Of a DNA stretch of 64,000 bases, positions 26,401 to 36,082 are shown piece after piece. The DNA is taken from contig CM045762.1 of NCBI GenBank assembly GCA_025200525.1, positions 122,080,979-122,144,978 of the forward strand, read 5' to 3'. The position numbers and the translations under genes are program-made. Within the stretch, counting starts at the first letter, position 1, and every line of letters starts with the position of its first letter. Source of the stretch: Camellia lanceoleosa. Lineage: Eukaryota > Streptophyta > Magnoliopsida > Ericales > Theaceae. A model generated the notes under the pieces. The model was given only the letters and a program-made list of their open reading frames with translations. It made no database searches and was not told the origin of the DNA.

Positions 26401-29400
26401 AGATAGGTGCAAAAGGCACCATCCATGTATTCTGTCCCGCCATCACTATGAAGGATCTTAATCTTAGTGTCAAATTGAGTACTCACTATTTGGTGACATG
26501 TCTTAAAAAACTTTTAGTACGAAACAAATACACCCAAGCATCAAACCTTACTAAACATAAATCTTAGGATATTGCGATACGTATCCAAAAGTTGGGTGTT
26601 GGTATGGATACATGTCCTGAACACTGCATATTTTGCATAATGTAGAATATTCTTCGATAAGATAATGCAAATTATTTAGAAATGTACTTGACATTAAATA
26701 AAGTACAAGAAAGATATGAAATTTCTCTCATCAGTCGTATGAGGCAAGAAATATTTCTTTATTAGCAAATGTGAATTTTTCTTCTTCAAACATTATATAA
26801 ATTAGAGTATCCAAGTGTCTAAATTGGTACATGTGTCAGACACATGTCCCACAACCTTACCCTGATTATATTCGGTGGACACGCCACACCGGGTGCTCTG
26901 GGGGAAATAAAAAAAAAGTCCACGTAACACTAATTGTAATGGTAACACATTTCAAAACATAGTTAAGTTGAACTTGAATAACTTTATGATATCGGATGGC
27001 TAATTGCTAGCTTAGATATGGGTGAAACTTCAAATTACTTTGTTACTTCTGATATATAAATATATTAGGTGAAATATCACATAGTTGCTCCTATAAATTA
27101 AAAATGTCTTGGTATTATAAACATAAATGTTTAGTCTGCATGAACTTAGAATTAGTTTGTTACATCTGTAAATCGTAAGCATCCTACCATAAATGAATAT
27201 TCCAAATTTCTCTGATTTTGTTAACAATCCTGTATGCTATCAGAGTGATATAAATGGAAAACCGTGACAATACACAAGCTTCATCGCATGAGCAAGCCAC
27301 AATAGAAGCGAAACGGCTCAAGTTATTTCTCTTTCTATAAAATTGCTAAAAAGTGAGAATGGATAACTTGCGAACATGATATATTTAACTAGACAACCAA
27401 ACAACAGAACAGGAAAAATGTACAGCAATATAAAACCTTTTCTTGTATACAGCCGAACAAAAAGTCTCTGGCTATCATCTGAAAGAGAAGTTAAAGTTTC
27501 TGTCAACAGAAAACGTATTAACATCATCGTAAGTTGATAATTTGTTAGAAAGATCATAAATAATGACATCAACTAAAGAAACCAGTACCCAAGAAAATCT
27601 TTTCATCATAGCTGAAAAGATGAGGATAGCTCCTTAAAACCTCTTGTATCAACAAAGAAAAGTTCTGCTGATATTTTGCCATGCTCGGTGGATGAGACTT
27701 TGCAGATTCAGCTACATGGAAAGCATTTTTCCACAAAGATTTAACAACCTGAATACCGTCCTTTTCACCAAAATATATCTCATTTTGACATATGATTTGA
27801 ATTGGGACAACATCAAGAGAATGTTTTGGAACGGAAGTTATGCAGCCCTGCAAGGCAAACACAAGGTAAATATCATGAACAAAAAATCTAGTGATCCAAA
27901 AAAATAACAAAAATCTAATAATGTCTGGTTCTCGGTTTTTCATCATAATGAATACTATATATGACATTTTGAGCTGGATTTACAATTAGAAAATAGATTT
28001 TCACTTGAACTTGATTATTAGAACTTAACAAGGTGTAGGTATGTAATGCCCAGGCCCCACATTGCACGTTGTCCGCTTTAAGCTAGGCCCACAAGTCTTT
28101 TTAACACATTATTGTACAATAATGGTAAAAAACTATCACTCACAAGGAAATTTCACACACTCCACCTAGCAATGTGCGACAAAGTACATGGACCTGGTAC
28201 CTTCACCTCAACTCATCCATCTTGGCCCCAAGCCTCATGAGTCTTGGCTCTTAGATCTTGGATCACCACAACCCACCCCCCTTAGGGCCACACGTCCTCA
28301 TGTAGGACCTGCCCCACATTTTTGGGTGGTGCTAGCTCTAAAACCATTTTTACCGCCTTGGCCCAACATCATATAATATTGTCCACTTCAAGCTAGGGCA
28401 GTATAGCTTTAAAACACATTGTGCAATGAAAGTCCAAAGCCCAACACTTCACACACTTCACCAAGCAATGTGAGACAAAGTACATAGACTTGGCACCTTT
28501 GCCCTCATCCATCTTGGCCCAAAGTCTAAGGAGTCTTGGCTCTTGAATCTTGGGTCACCACAAGATATGCCAATTTTGGAACATGTGCAGCTTGCAGAAA
28601 TGTGCACTCACTAACTATTTTTGAAAAATAAAAATAAAAAACAACAATGGCTCCTGTATTCAGAAACCTTAAGAAATCCCTATGATTAGACCTCATATTT
28701 ATGGATTTCAATGAATAAATACAACTCCAGACATCACCAAAAAAAAAACAAAAAGTGAGTAAAAAGAAAACCTTGTCCAAACAACCTGTTTGCGTAAAAT
28801 TTTTAATGTTCCATAAAGCTAACAAATGAGAAAAATAAACAAATTTGAGATTAAGAATAACTTCTGAGAATTTGATCAATAAAAATGAGAAAACTGAGTT
28901 TTACAGAAAAGCTACAGACCTGTGGAAAAATAATGCAACCATAAAATAGGTACACACAAATTTTAGCATGTCATAGTTTCCTTCAGAAGTGATGTTGACC
29001 ATACAGTTGTGACTCACACACATATATAAAAGTATTTGTTACACTCAGTTGTTCAGGAAAAAAATATAACTAGTGTAGCTTCAAGTGGGATAGAACCCCA
29101 ATGCATCTTGGTATTGTAGAAAAGATGTCTGGAAACAACCAAATTAAGTAAAAGTTCGTGTGAGGCAAACAACATTGAAATGAAAACACACACACACACA
29201 CACACACACAAAGGAGGAGAGAAAAAGTGAGCTGAAAGAGGGAATAACTAAGAATCTTCAAATCCTAGTTGTGAGTCAGATTTATTTTATCCAGAAGATG
29301 ACCATGTAAAAACATTCTATTTTCTTTCTGATTTTCTTGAAATCATGTGTATTCTTTGATTGAAAACACTCATAACCACTTAAGGAGCTTGTCTTTTCCT

Positions 29401-32400
29401 TAGCATCTTCTTCACTCTCCAGCTACCTTATTTATCATAAACACATGGATGCAATTCTAGCTGTGCAGCTATGGATTGCTTTTACATAAGCAATCATAGG
29501 TACATTTTTTTTTTCAATGTATTCACTAATCTAGTCATACAAAGTCATTTTATTTCTCTACTAAATGATACAGGATCTAACTTTTCAATTTAAGTTTTTC
29601 AGTTCACGGACTACAATTTCTTGATGCCATGTATCATAGCATCTAGCTCAGGCATGTCTCATACACAATGGGCTTTCCATTTTTTTTTTTTTCTTTTTTT
29701 TTTTTTTTCGCATTACAGCCCATGTAACTATATTGACCCTAAAAAGAATTAATAGAACTTCATATACTACATCTTGCAGCAACAAACAATGTTAAAAGAA
29801 CAATAGGGATACGGCTCAAAATGATAACAGAACGTCCTTACAAGATAACAAGGTGGGAGAGCGATGAAAGCATAATCTAAATAAAAAATATGCAGCAAAT
29901 TGAGATAGTTACAATACCTCAAAACTCAAGCAGTAGTTATCCATTAAAGGAGACAGATATTGAGCCAACTGTCGAGGGAGAAAACCAAGTACTTTATAGC
30001 ATCCAGAATCCGCAGAAAGAACCTGACTCAAAAGGGCCATGCAATGTTTTTAAGGTGAATAAATCTACAAAACTTAGTCAAGTGGATGGCAAAGCCAAAG
30101 AGATGGAACCTTGATAGCATTGCAATCCTTAATATTATCAGGATCCCTCAAAAGCATGATACTTTTCCCACGATTTAACTCTGCATCATCACTGAATTTA
30201 CGGCCAACAATGAAAGTTTCGAGGACCCTCCCAGATATGTCATCCATTGTTTCAGCCATTTCATTTTTGGGCATCTCATTCTTGGGAAGCAATGATGGCA
30301 AACCAACCCTGTGGTTGATAACGTCACCATTGATCAGGTTTTCAACTGAACCATCACTGCACAAAATAGACTCTGAATTTAAGAGTGATTTGCACTGTAT
30401 ACTGGCATTTTCATCACCATCAACAAACCCATCCAATTTGTGAATGGTATCACATAATATGTTATCAGGACCCTTCTGAACAACATTAGCCCCTACATGA
30501 TCTGAATCACTCGAGTGAGTTTTAACTTTTGATTGTAAGCAGAAGTTTAACTGAAGAAGTGTGCGCTGCTTCAATTTACGTTTGGTTCCTCTTGCTAGGC
30601 ATGTGTCTGAAACCATAGGTTGAAAACCATAAGAAAGAATCCATAAGACTCTAGTCAAAATAAAAAGGAAACACAATACAAACTTAGAAGCTTGGGAATG
30701 AAAACACTTTAATTATGAGCTACTTATTATGTTGCAAGAAAAGGTTAGGCTTGCCATCAATAAGATGAAATCACAGTAGAGCATCAATATAGAATAGATA
30801 TTTTTACTGCAAGAATTAAATAACATTTTAGTGAGAATGCAATGGAGTTGCTTACTCTTAGCTTTGCACTAGATCCTAGAGATATGTGCAAATCCTTCAA
30901 AATTGAACATATTTCCACGATTTTAGACAAATTTTACCGTCTAGAGTTCACAGAGCCGGAGGAAGAGGATTTGAGAGGGCAACTAAGACATTATGAGGGT
31001 AAGATATGAAAAACTTAAGGTTTTTGGAATTGCCAACTATTTCTAAATGGTGTTTGTGGTTGGCCAAAACAAGAAAATGAAAGATCTACTTACTTTACAT
31101 GCTGGTTAGACTTGTGCTTACACTTCAAGTTTCTACAAAGTGGGTGTTTGGGAAGTGAGTTTTTATATAGGTTTTTTTAGTTGTAGGATATTATTGGAGA
31201 AATTTTTTTTTTTTGTGTTTGAGAAGATAGTTGGGTTTTTTTGTGGTTAGATGTGATGTTTATGAGAGAAAAAGTGAAATGATTATGGAGTTGGATGTGA
31301 TATTTTGTTTAGATGTGTTTTTTTTTGGTTTTGCAAAAAGTTTGTCTTTTTGTGAAAAAAAATCAAAAAAAACCCAAGTTCAAGACTTCCCAAACACCAC
31401 CAAAGATTACAAATATGCATGTTCAGCTATGAATGTTGCTAAACTAAAATATAAAACAAGATAAAAGTTAAGTTTCTCACAAATACTTTGATTGAAAAGG
31501 AAAGTTGTTCAAAAGTTTGGTACAGCTTCATAAATGGATTCTATGACATGAATAGTCATCGAGTACCACTTTGATTGATAAATCACTTGATATGGGTTAC
31601 AAAAATAATTTTTTTTGGTGCTATTTTATGACCTAAATTAAGACCACATGGATTTGCTATAGCTTATGTGAGCTACTTATAGTTTTTTTTTTTGCCAGAC
31701 TACTTGGTAGTGCTTCTACTTACCGCCTATTAAGCAGAAATAGCTCAAATAAGCTTTAAAAAAAAAATGATTATCTAAAAGTCGGAAAAGGGTTATGTCC
31801 TAAATTAAGACCGCGTGGATTTGGGGTAGCTTATATGAGCTACTTACAATTTTTTTTTTTGGGTAGTTTGTGTCAGACCATTTGGTACTGCTTCTGCTTG
31901 CCACTTACTAAGCAAAAATAGCTCGCGCGCGCACACGAGGAGAAAAAAAAAAAAAAAAAAAAGCCCACTAATTATCTAGAAGTTGGAAAAAGGGTATTAG
32001 TTGTATTATTAGTTGAAATTTTTTAATAAACATGTTCTTGGCCCCCAAATGAAATCCTGGTTTCATCCCTGCCTGGTATAGCTGCATATATGCCCGCTTG
32101 TTCATCTCAATAGACAGACTATACAATCACTGAGAGCATACTTTCCAATCAAGACCACTAGCTCTTAATTACTACTAATACAATGACATCTTTAAAAAAA
32201 CATAAGCAAATAACAACTAAAACATGACATCCACTGCAGCAATATACCTAATGAATCATATTAATTGAAAAACAAACATCAGAAGTAGATATACAAACCC
32301 AAATGAGAATTAATCATGTAATCTTCGCCGCAAACTGTGTTACCACAAACAGGACAAGTAACCCAATCACGAGGAGCGCACATCTCAACCACACTTTTAT

Positions 32401-32718
32401 TATCACTTCCACCATCCAAACCTTGCTCTGATGATCCTTCCCCACTGAAAGTCATATTCCCACCATTTTTACCTTCGCAGGGATTCAAAAAGCCCTAGAA
32501 AATCAAAGAACAACACCATCAATGATTAGGAAATCACAAAACACCTAAATTGATTGTTGCTTCTTTTTTTTTACATATGTATACACCATTGTAGAGGGAG
32601 GGGGAGAGAGAGAGAGAGAGAGTGCCTGGAGGGGGGTAGAGTGAAGAGATTGACGGTTGGGGAGGAACCTCCGGCGCTTGCCGATTAATCGGATCAAGCT
32701 TTCTCGTCCGGTTAACAT
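13997..32718 (-). CDS. FAN1: Fanconi-associated nuclease 1 homologue, 15 exons
   Basis: FAN1 is a nuclear structure-specific 5' flap endonuclease and exonuclease that acts in interstrand-crosslink repair. Fifteen exons joined in frame give 975 residues, close to other FAN1 proteins. In order: a CCHC UBZ4 finger (C91, C94, H108, C112) that in the family binds ubiquitin; a HIRAN domain (about 238-312); a conserved middle region (311-442); a SAP-like segment (about 443-500); TPR-like helices (about 536-740); and VRR-NUC (about 830-970) with candidate catalytic D919, E937 and K939 in GMPDLL...[12 protein letters not shown]. The start ATG at 32718-32716 opens [20 protein letters not shown], which resembles plant FAN1 N-termini as I recall them. 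All junctions are GT-AG and phase-consistent, with no internal stop. Six introns exceed 1 kb and contain repeats. Exon calls are mine from homology and splice grammar; transcript data would confirm them. Confidence 0.93.
14444..15638. other. FAN1 intron 14, with possible LTR scrap
   Basis: No coding signal. At about 14590-14615 a purine-rich run (ggggagaatga) is followed by TGTAACGCCC, resembling a polypurine tract joined to a gypsy LTR start, but homology cannot be followed further. Confidence 0.35.
15639..15872 (-). CDS. FAN1: FAN1 exon 14 (residues 750-827)
   Basis: The acceptor is AATTTAG and the donor is CAG|GTACTT in phase 0. It encodes [20 protein letters not shown], then [20 protein letters not shown] and [20 protein letters not shown], the hallmark FAN1 block just before the nuclease domain. 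Confidence 0.96.
16034..16307 (-). CDS. FAN1: FAN1 exon 13 (residues 658-749)
   Basis: The acceptor is CTTCTCAG and the donor is GAG|GTGGTT in phase 0. It encodes [30 protein letters not shown] and the highly conserved [20 protein letters not shown] followed by PRRWKTPSF. Confidence 0.96.
16977..17126. mobile_element. Foldback MITE, copy A, in FAN1 intron 12
   Basis: The left arm (ggtttggagtatggattt, then purine-rich ggaaaagg) is repeated inverted on the right (ccttttcc, then aaatccatgctccaaac). The centre reads atgtaggtatatttctttca. A related element with the same centre lies at 37341-37500. No clear target duplication was found. Confidence 0.65.
17700..17778. repeat. T-rich and TG microsatellite
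   Basis: A T-rich stretch grading into (TTTG)n and (TG)n lies in FAN1 intron 12. Confidence 0.85.
18084..18310 (-). CDS. FAN1: FAN1 exon 12 (residues 583-658, TPR-like)
   Basis: The acceptor is GTGCAG and the donor is CGA AG|GTTAGA in phase 2. It encodes [20 protein letters not shown], a variable Ser/Thr-rich stretch, then [20 protein letters not shown]. Confidence 0.93.
18431..18571 (-). CDS. FAN1: FAN1 exon 11 (residues 536-582, TPR-like)
   Basis: The acceptor is ATACAG and the donor is GAG|GTATGG, phase 0. It encodes [20 protein letters not shown], then IVKYPNYNC and [10 protein letters not shown], the start of the helical region preceding the nuclease. Confidence 0.95.
18661..18748 (-). 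CDS. FAN1: FAN1 exon 10 (residues 506-535)
   Basis: The acceptor is TATGCAG and the donor is GAG|GTGATT in phase 0. It encodes [20 protein letters not shown] followed by [10 protein letters not shown], a conserved plant FAN1 block. Confidence 0.94.
18850..18920 (-). CDS. FAN1: FAN1 exon 9 (residues 483-506)
   Basis: The acceptor is CATCAG and the donor is TTA TG|GTATAC in phase 2. It encodes [20 protein letters not shown] followed by DGL. It is too short to appear as an independent open frame and was found by homology. Confidence 0.93.
19606..20163. repeat. Long inverted repeat in FAN1 intron 8
   Basis: The left arm (about 19606-19828) starts GCAGCGTTATAGAAGG; the right arm (about 19970-20163) ends CCTTTTATAACACTGC. 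Matching blocks follow in order through both arms (caagaccag, gaaggaag, tgatgggct, ttgatttaagttaa, attacaactcttaa). Arms are about 200 bp with a loop of about 140 bp. It looks like a non-autonomous foldback or hAT-like DNA transposon, but no convincing 8-bp target duplication is visible. Confidence 0.75.
20649..20853. mobile_element. Tourist-like MITE in FAN1 intron 8
   Basis: The left end GGCCCTGTCCAGTTGAGTTT mirrors the right-end reverse complement GACTCTGTTTGGTTGAGTTT. Flanking triplets are CTA and TTA, a possible degenerate TTA duplication typical of PIF/Harbinger MITEs. No coding capacity. Confidence 0.65.
21006..21034. repeat. AG microsatellite joined to a poly-G run
   Basis: A pure AG run is followed directly by about fourteen G residues, in FAN1 intron 8. 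Confidence 0.9.
21669..21787 (-). CDS. FAN1: FAN1 exon 8 (residues 443-482, SAP-like)
   Basis: The acceptor is ATACAG and the donor is AAG|GTTTGC in phase 0. It encodes [15 protein letters not shown], then a helical stretch ([20 protein letters not shown]) typical of the FAN1 SAP/winged-helix region. Confidence 0.94.
21910..21984 (-). CDS. FAN1: FAN1 exon 7 (residues 418-443)
   Basis: The acceptor is ATTTCAG before GGCCATGG and the donor is TCT G|GTAATT, phase 1 to phase 1. It encodes [20 protein letters not shown] followed by VKELS. It is separated from exon 6 by a 5.45-kb intron that carries the copia element. Confidence 0.95.
22290..22375. repeat. About 41-bp tandem duplication in FAN1 intron 6
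   Basis: The block aaactggtttnnaggaggac followed by agtccaagaaggaa occurs twice in succession with few differences. Confidence 0.75.
22538..22703 (-). repeat. Copia 3' LTR (intron 6)
   Basis: 166-bp LTR next to the polypurine tract. It differs from its partner at 25742-25907 by scattered substitutions without a length change. Confidence 0.93.
22930..25270 (-). pseudogene. Degenerate copia pol (integrase, RT, RNase H)
   Basis: Reading leftwards on the minus strand: an integrase piece (about 25271-25089, [12 protein letters not shown]), a post-integrase piece (about 24923-24700, [20 protein letters not shown]), RT (24002-23356, [13 protein letters not shown], then [20 protein letters not shown]), and the RNase H end (23177-22932, [20 protein letters not shown], then [11 protein letters not shown]). 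Frameshifts and stops separate the pieces. Gag and the protease motif are not recognisable. Confidence 0.9.
25742..25907 (-). repeat. Copia 5' LTR (intron 6)
   Basis: 166-bp partner of 22538-22703, with the primer-binding site abutting at 25730-25741 and the target duplication AATCT just outside. Confidence 0.93.
25913..27436. other. Remainder of FAN1 intron 6
   Basis: AT-rich intronic DNA. No coding or repeat structure that I can name; the short open frames at 26038 and 27030 show no domain. Confidence 0.55.
27437..27499 (-). CDS. FAN1: FAN1 exon 6 (residues 397-418)
   Basis: A 63-base micro-exon with acceptor TTGACAG and donor AAA G|GTTTTA, phase 1 to phase 1. It encodes [20 protein letters not shown], strongly FAN1-like. 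Confidence 0.95.
27589..27847 (-). CDS. FAN1: FAN1 exon 5 (residues 311-397)
   Basis: The acceptor is CTTGCAG before GGCTGCATA and the donor is TTG G|GTACTG in phase 1. It encodes [20 protein letters not shown] and runs through [14 protein letters not shown] into the middle region. Confidence 0.95.
28061..28562. repeat. About 200-bp imperfect direct repeat in FAN1 intron 4
   Basis: Units at about 28061-28271 and 28372-28562 share the blocks tgtccnctttaagctaggnc, cacacactncacc.agcaatgtg, gacaaagtacat and catccatcttggccc, ending in ggatcaccacaa/gggtcaccacaa. The spacer is about 100 bp. The repeat type is unidentified. Confidence 0.75.
29186..29211. repeat. AC microsatellite in FAN1 intron 4
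   Basis: A pure run of about thirteen AC units. Confidence 0.92.
29918..30022 (-). CDS. FAN1: FAN1 exon 4 (residues 276-310, HIRAN)
   Basis: The acceptor is AGTCAG before GTTCTTTC and the donor is GAG|GTATTG, both phase 0. It encodes [20 protein letters not shown] and the end of the HIRAN domain ([15 protein letters not shown]). This exon is hidden among longer spurious frames. Confidence 0.92.
30110..30606 (-). CDS. FAN1: FAN1 exon 3 (residues 110-275)
   Basis: The acceptor is GGTTTCAG before ACACATGC, completing the UBZ4 finger ([19 protein letters not shown]). A long, poorly conserved Ser/Asp-rich linker follows, then the HIRAN start ([17 protein letters not shown]...RDPDNIKD). The donor is AAG|GTTCCA in phase 0. 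Confidence 0.93.
31143..31398. mobile_element. MITE-like inverted repeat in FAN1 intron 2
   Basis: The left end GGTGTTTGGGAAGT is mirrored by ACTTCCCAAACACC on the right, with a T-rich interior of about 230 bp. No clear target duplication. The 31231-31464 open frame overlaps it and is not a gene. Confidence 0.55.
31627..31961. repeat. 167-bp tandem duplication in FAN1 intron 2
   Basis: Two adjacent units, each starting near cctaaattaagacc (31632 and 31799) and sharing tggatttg..gtagcttat.tgagctactta and the following T-run. Confidence 0.8.
32299..32494 (-). CDS. FAN1: FAN1 exon 2 (residues 45-110, UBZ4 start)
   Basis: The acceptor is TTCTAG before GGC TTT TTG and the donor is G|GTTTGT in phase 1. 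It encodes an acidic linker and the first three ligands of the zinc finger (CPVCG...SHL). The split aspartate codon completes in exon 3, giving the expected C-x2-C-x13-H-x3-C pattern. Confidence 0.93.
32587..32718 (-). CDS. FAN1: FAN1 exon 1 (residues 1-44)
   Basis: The ATG lies at 32718-32716 and the exon ends ACA ATG before GTGTAT in phase 0. The basic N-terminus ([10 protein letters not shown]) is followed by a CT-repeat-encoded LSLSLS stretch and prolines. The first 26 residues look conserved; the exact donor is less certain than at other exons, but this is the one that keeps frame with exon 2. Confidence 0.75.
32604..32622. repeat. CT microsatellite inside FAN1 exon 1
   Basis: A run of about nine AG dinucleotides on the plus strand encodes an LSLSLS stretch of FAN1 on the minus strand. 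See the findings for the frame consequence. Confidence 0.85.
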
Positions 32719-32784
32719 TGATGCCCTAATCTCTGCCGCAGACTTTTCTTGCTTCGCAAAACGTTTATGGATTTAGGTAATGTG

Positions 32785-32795
32785 TATATATATAT
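32785..32795 (-). promoter_or_regulatory. Candidate TATA box of FAN1
   Basis: The run TATATATATA lies about 70 bp upstream of the FAN1 ATG on the minus strand, a workable spacing for a short 5' UTR. It is the best core-promoter match, but AT runs are common here and there is no transcript evidence. Confidence 0.4.
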
Positions 32796-32803
32796 TTACT
32801 GTG

Positions 32804-33331
32804 AATGTTTTGCATATAATGATGAGGACGATGAATGTGTCTTCCCGCCAATTGGAAATGTATTTGGTGTGTGCACCATCAATGTATGATTTTTTGTCAG
32901 CCGATCCTCACCATGCGATGCTCTGGATTAGGTTTCTCCCGATATCGTATTGACTGACTTCTTGGTCAAGTTTGAGTAAAAACTTGATAGGATAGGATGC
33001 ATTTTAATGGTAAAATTAAAATTTTTATTAATGTCAAGTTTGGCCTATTTTAAATAATTTATCTTTTTATTTTTTTTATTATATTATTTCTCTATTTTTT
33101 TGTATATTTTTTTATAAAAAAATAAAAAATATATTTATTTAGGTCATCTCAAACAATTTCTAAATTAACTGATCATTTTGTCTTGAGGAAATTCTTATTA
33201 AATTTTTTTATAAAATTCTTAATTTATCTCAAAAAGTCGTCCACTAACAGCCCTGCAAAATTTGATAAAAAGGATAAAAATTCTCTTAATTTAATAAAAA
33301 TATAGCTCTTCTTTCATTTCATATTGATTTA
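32804..33331. other. Upstream flank of FAN1
   Basis: AT-rich intergenic DNA with no gene. It should contain the distal FAN1 promoter; no specific element can be named. Confidence 0.5.
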
Positions 33332-33494
33332 GGCCTTGTTTGGCATATACTAAAATAGTTAAAAGCTAAAAAGTCACTATACTATTTAAGTCACATCACT
33401 TATCTATCACATCGCTTCAATTCCAACTCTTACCCAATTCATATTTCATAAAAAGTCAAAAAGTACACTTATTTAGAACATCCCAAACCATCCC
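33332..33494. mobile_element. Degenerate Tourist-like MITE
   Basis: The left end GGCCTTGTTTGGCATATACT imperfectly mirrors the right end (reverse complement GGGATGGTTTGGGATGTTCT). Both sides carry the triplet TTA (33329-33331, 33495-33497), the PIF/Harbinger target duplication. Confidence 0.55.
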
Positions 33495-33939
33495 TTAATA
33501 AAATGATTATAATATCATTTTAACTAATTTTTTATTAAATTTAAATTCGATAAAAAATTAGAAGTGGCCTTACTCCGGGGTAGATTGGTGAGCACCTACA
33601 TTAAAAATTAATAATTAAAAGTAAAATTTCGTTAACTTCTTAAAAAAAATTGTAATTTATTTAAATTATTTTTACCTAATCATACCATATCACATATATA
33701 TATATATATAAGTATTTTGTTTTTTCCTTGGTTAAGTGACACATTCTAAAAATTTATTTTTTTCTAAAAAAGTCATATCAGTATGTTTTTTTTTATTTAC
33801 ATATAAAGCTTTACACAAACTTAATTTCAATTATAATAATCAATTTTATATGAAATCTATCTTATTCATGTAATAATATTAATTTTTATTTAACATGAAA
33901 TTATTTATATTTAATTTAAAATTTATATACCTATATACA

Positions 33940-34382
33940 TGTGGGAGCCGAATATCAGTACATGCAAGGAAGCCGAATACGTTTGAATATAATCAGGATA
34001 TATATTATATTCGGCTTCGTCCTGTACGATCCCGAAGCCGAATAGACTAATCGGTCATAGAACCAGTTGAACAAAAAGCCAAGTGGGAATTGGCATACAA
34101 CAGAAGGGGCCAAATGAGCAATCACGCGATGGATTAAGAGGGGGCCCGACCCTAGGGCCCAAAGGCGAATATAAATAGAGGAACATCAACCAAAGAAAGG
34201 TATGTGAGAACAGACCCAAGAAACTTAAGACTCAAGCAAACAAGAGACATATACTAACTTGTCTGTCGGAGTGCTAATTCTGGCACCCCCAACCGGAGAG
34301 TTAATCCCTTTTTCAGGTAGCGATCAGAGGATCAAGGACGCCCTTTAGAATCTAAGAGTATTTCCAAACCTACCTCTTCACA
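33940..34382 (+). mobile_element. 443-bp solo LTR
   Basis: It starts TGTGGGAGCCGAATATC and ends CCTCTTCACA. The exact 5-bp duplication ATACA occurs at 33935-33939 and 34383-34387. Inside are repeated gaagccgaata motifs and a TATA-like ATAAATAG at 34171, followed by a GC-richer leader, so plus orientation is likely. No internal region or second LTR is present. Confidence 0.88.
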
Positions 34383-34387
34383 ATACA

Positions 34388-35652
34388 ATAGGTGTTAATA
34401 ATTCAAAAAGAATATTAAAGGAAAAAAAATCAATACTCTACATATTTAATGTTTTTTTTCCTTAATCCAATCACAATATATTTATATTAATCTTTTAAAT
34501 AAATCTGTGTAGTTCTATTTCTACATATTTTTATTTTTAAATAAATATAAAAATTAAAATTAAATTAAATAATTAGAATCACTTTTAATTTTATATTACT
34601 AATTATCTTTCTAATTTAACTATTATTTTTATGAGTGTTTATTTTATTATCTTACAATTTAATATATATCACATAAAATCATTATATTATAATTACACTT
34701 TTATAATACAATAGAACTAAAATTATCAAAATAAATAAATAAATAAACTAAATTTATTATATATAAGTATTTTAGTAACATTTTATAGAGCAATAAGGCT
34801 AAGATTATTAAAATAAATAATTAAAATTAAAATTTTATTTTAAATTGAAATTAATATTATTCTTTTGTAACACATACCATAGTATAAAATATCATTACAT
34901 TAGTTAAAATTAACTCCATTGTAATTTTATATTAATATTCTAGAAGTGATTTACATACACGTGTAGCGTCCAAATTGATATTGATTGATTAAAACAATAA
35001 AACTCAATACTTTTTTTGTTAAGTTTTTAGAAAATAGATAATAATTACATGGCACAATATAACTAAAATTATCAAAATCAACAAATAATTTAACTAAATT
35101 AGTGTATATATAAATATTTAAGTAACACTTTTATAGAACGATAAAGTCAAGATTATTAAAATAAATAATTTAAATTTAAATTTTATTTTAAATTAATAGG
35201 ACACTCGGTCTAAAAGTCCAATTTTAAATTTTCTTTACTTAAAAATCCATCGTCTAAGATACTTTGTCTATAAGGGTAAGGTCCTGCAAAATGATCAAGC
35301 TACCCAAGTATATAATATATAATTTACCAAACCCTAAGCTAACCAAACTCTCTCTCTCTCTCTCTTTCTCTCTTCATCTACCGTTGTTACCTAGATCTAC
35401 CATCACTGTCAGCCACCACCTGTCGCCGTCGTGCTTCTTTCACTATCTTATGCCTTCGATCTCCCTCATTTCTCTCCATCTCTCTCTTTTCTTTCATCTT
35501 TTCTCTCGAAACCCTAGCACCGTCTTTGATGGAAATCGACAGCACCAGCGCGGTGCCATGAGCAACAACGACCAGCGAACACTGAAATACAAACACCACT
35601 ATGAAACCTTAGCCAACACCTATCTCGCTCCTTTTCTTCTCTCACTGACGTG

Positions 35653-35694
<42 letters not shown>

Positions 35695-36082
35695 CAATCA
35701 GATTGTTGTTCATTCATATGTTCGGGAGTTCAGTACCCAAAAAAATATGAGCAATTTTTATCACTTTTGCTGTGTTTTTCATGAAATTTTCCTTGCAAGG
35801 CCAATCTTCTCCGAGCTGAAAACACCATCAAAGCTATGTACCTCCTCTAAACTTACATTATTGTACTCCTCTCGTCTCATGAAATTGTGGTTGTCAAAAA
35901 AACTTTTACTTATTGCCATTGCTGGAGAAGCATGTATAATCTAATGGTTGCCACTGTTGTCGTCGGAATATCACCGTTGGAGGGTTCTCAAGCTTTTGAG
36001 GGTGAGATTTAGGGAAGATGGATGAGTGATGATGGAGGTAGATGCTCTCATAAACCCTATCTCATGATTTAGTGGGTGTGTA
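34388..36082. other. AT-rich intergenic DNA, low-complexity frame
   Basis: A 226-codon plus-strand open frame at 35264-35944 is built largely from CT-repeat-encoded Ser/Leu and shows no domain; I do not call it a gene. CT microsatellites lie at about 35347-35364 and 35656-35689. Confidence 0.55.
35656..35689. repeat. CT microsatellite
   Basis: A pure run of about seventeen CT units. Confidence 0.93.

Noticed and set aside
35264..35944. 226-codon plus-strand open frame
   Set aside because: It is dominated by CT-repeat-encoded Ser/Leu, has no domain or recognisable homology and no convincing gene context.
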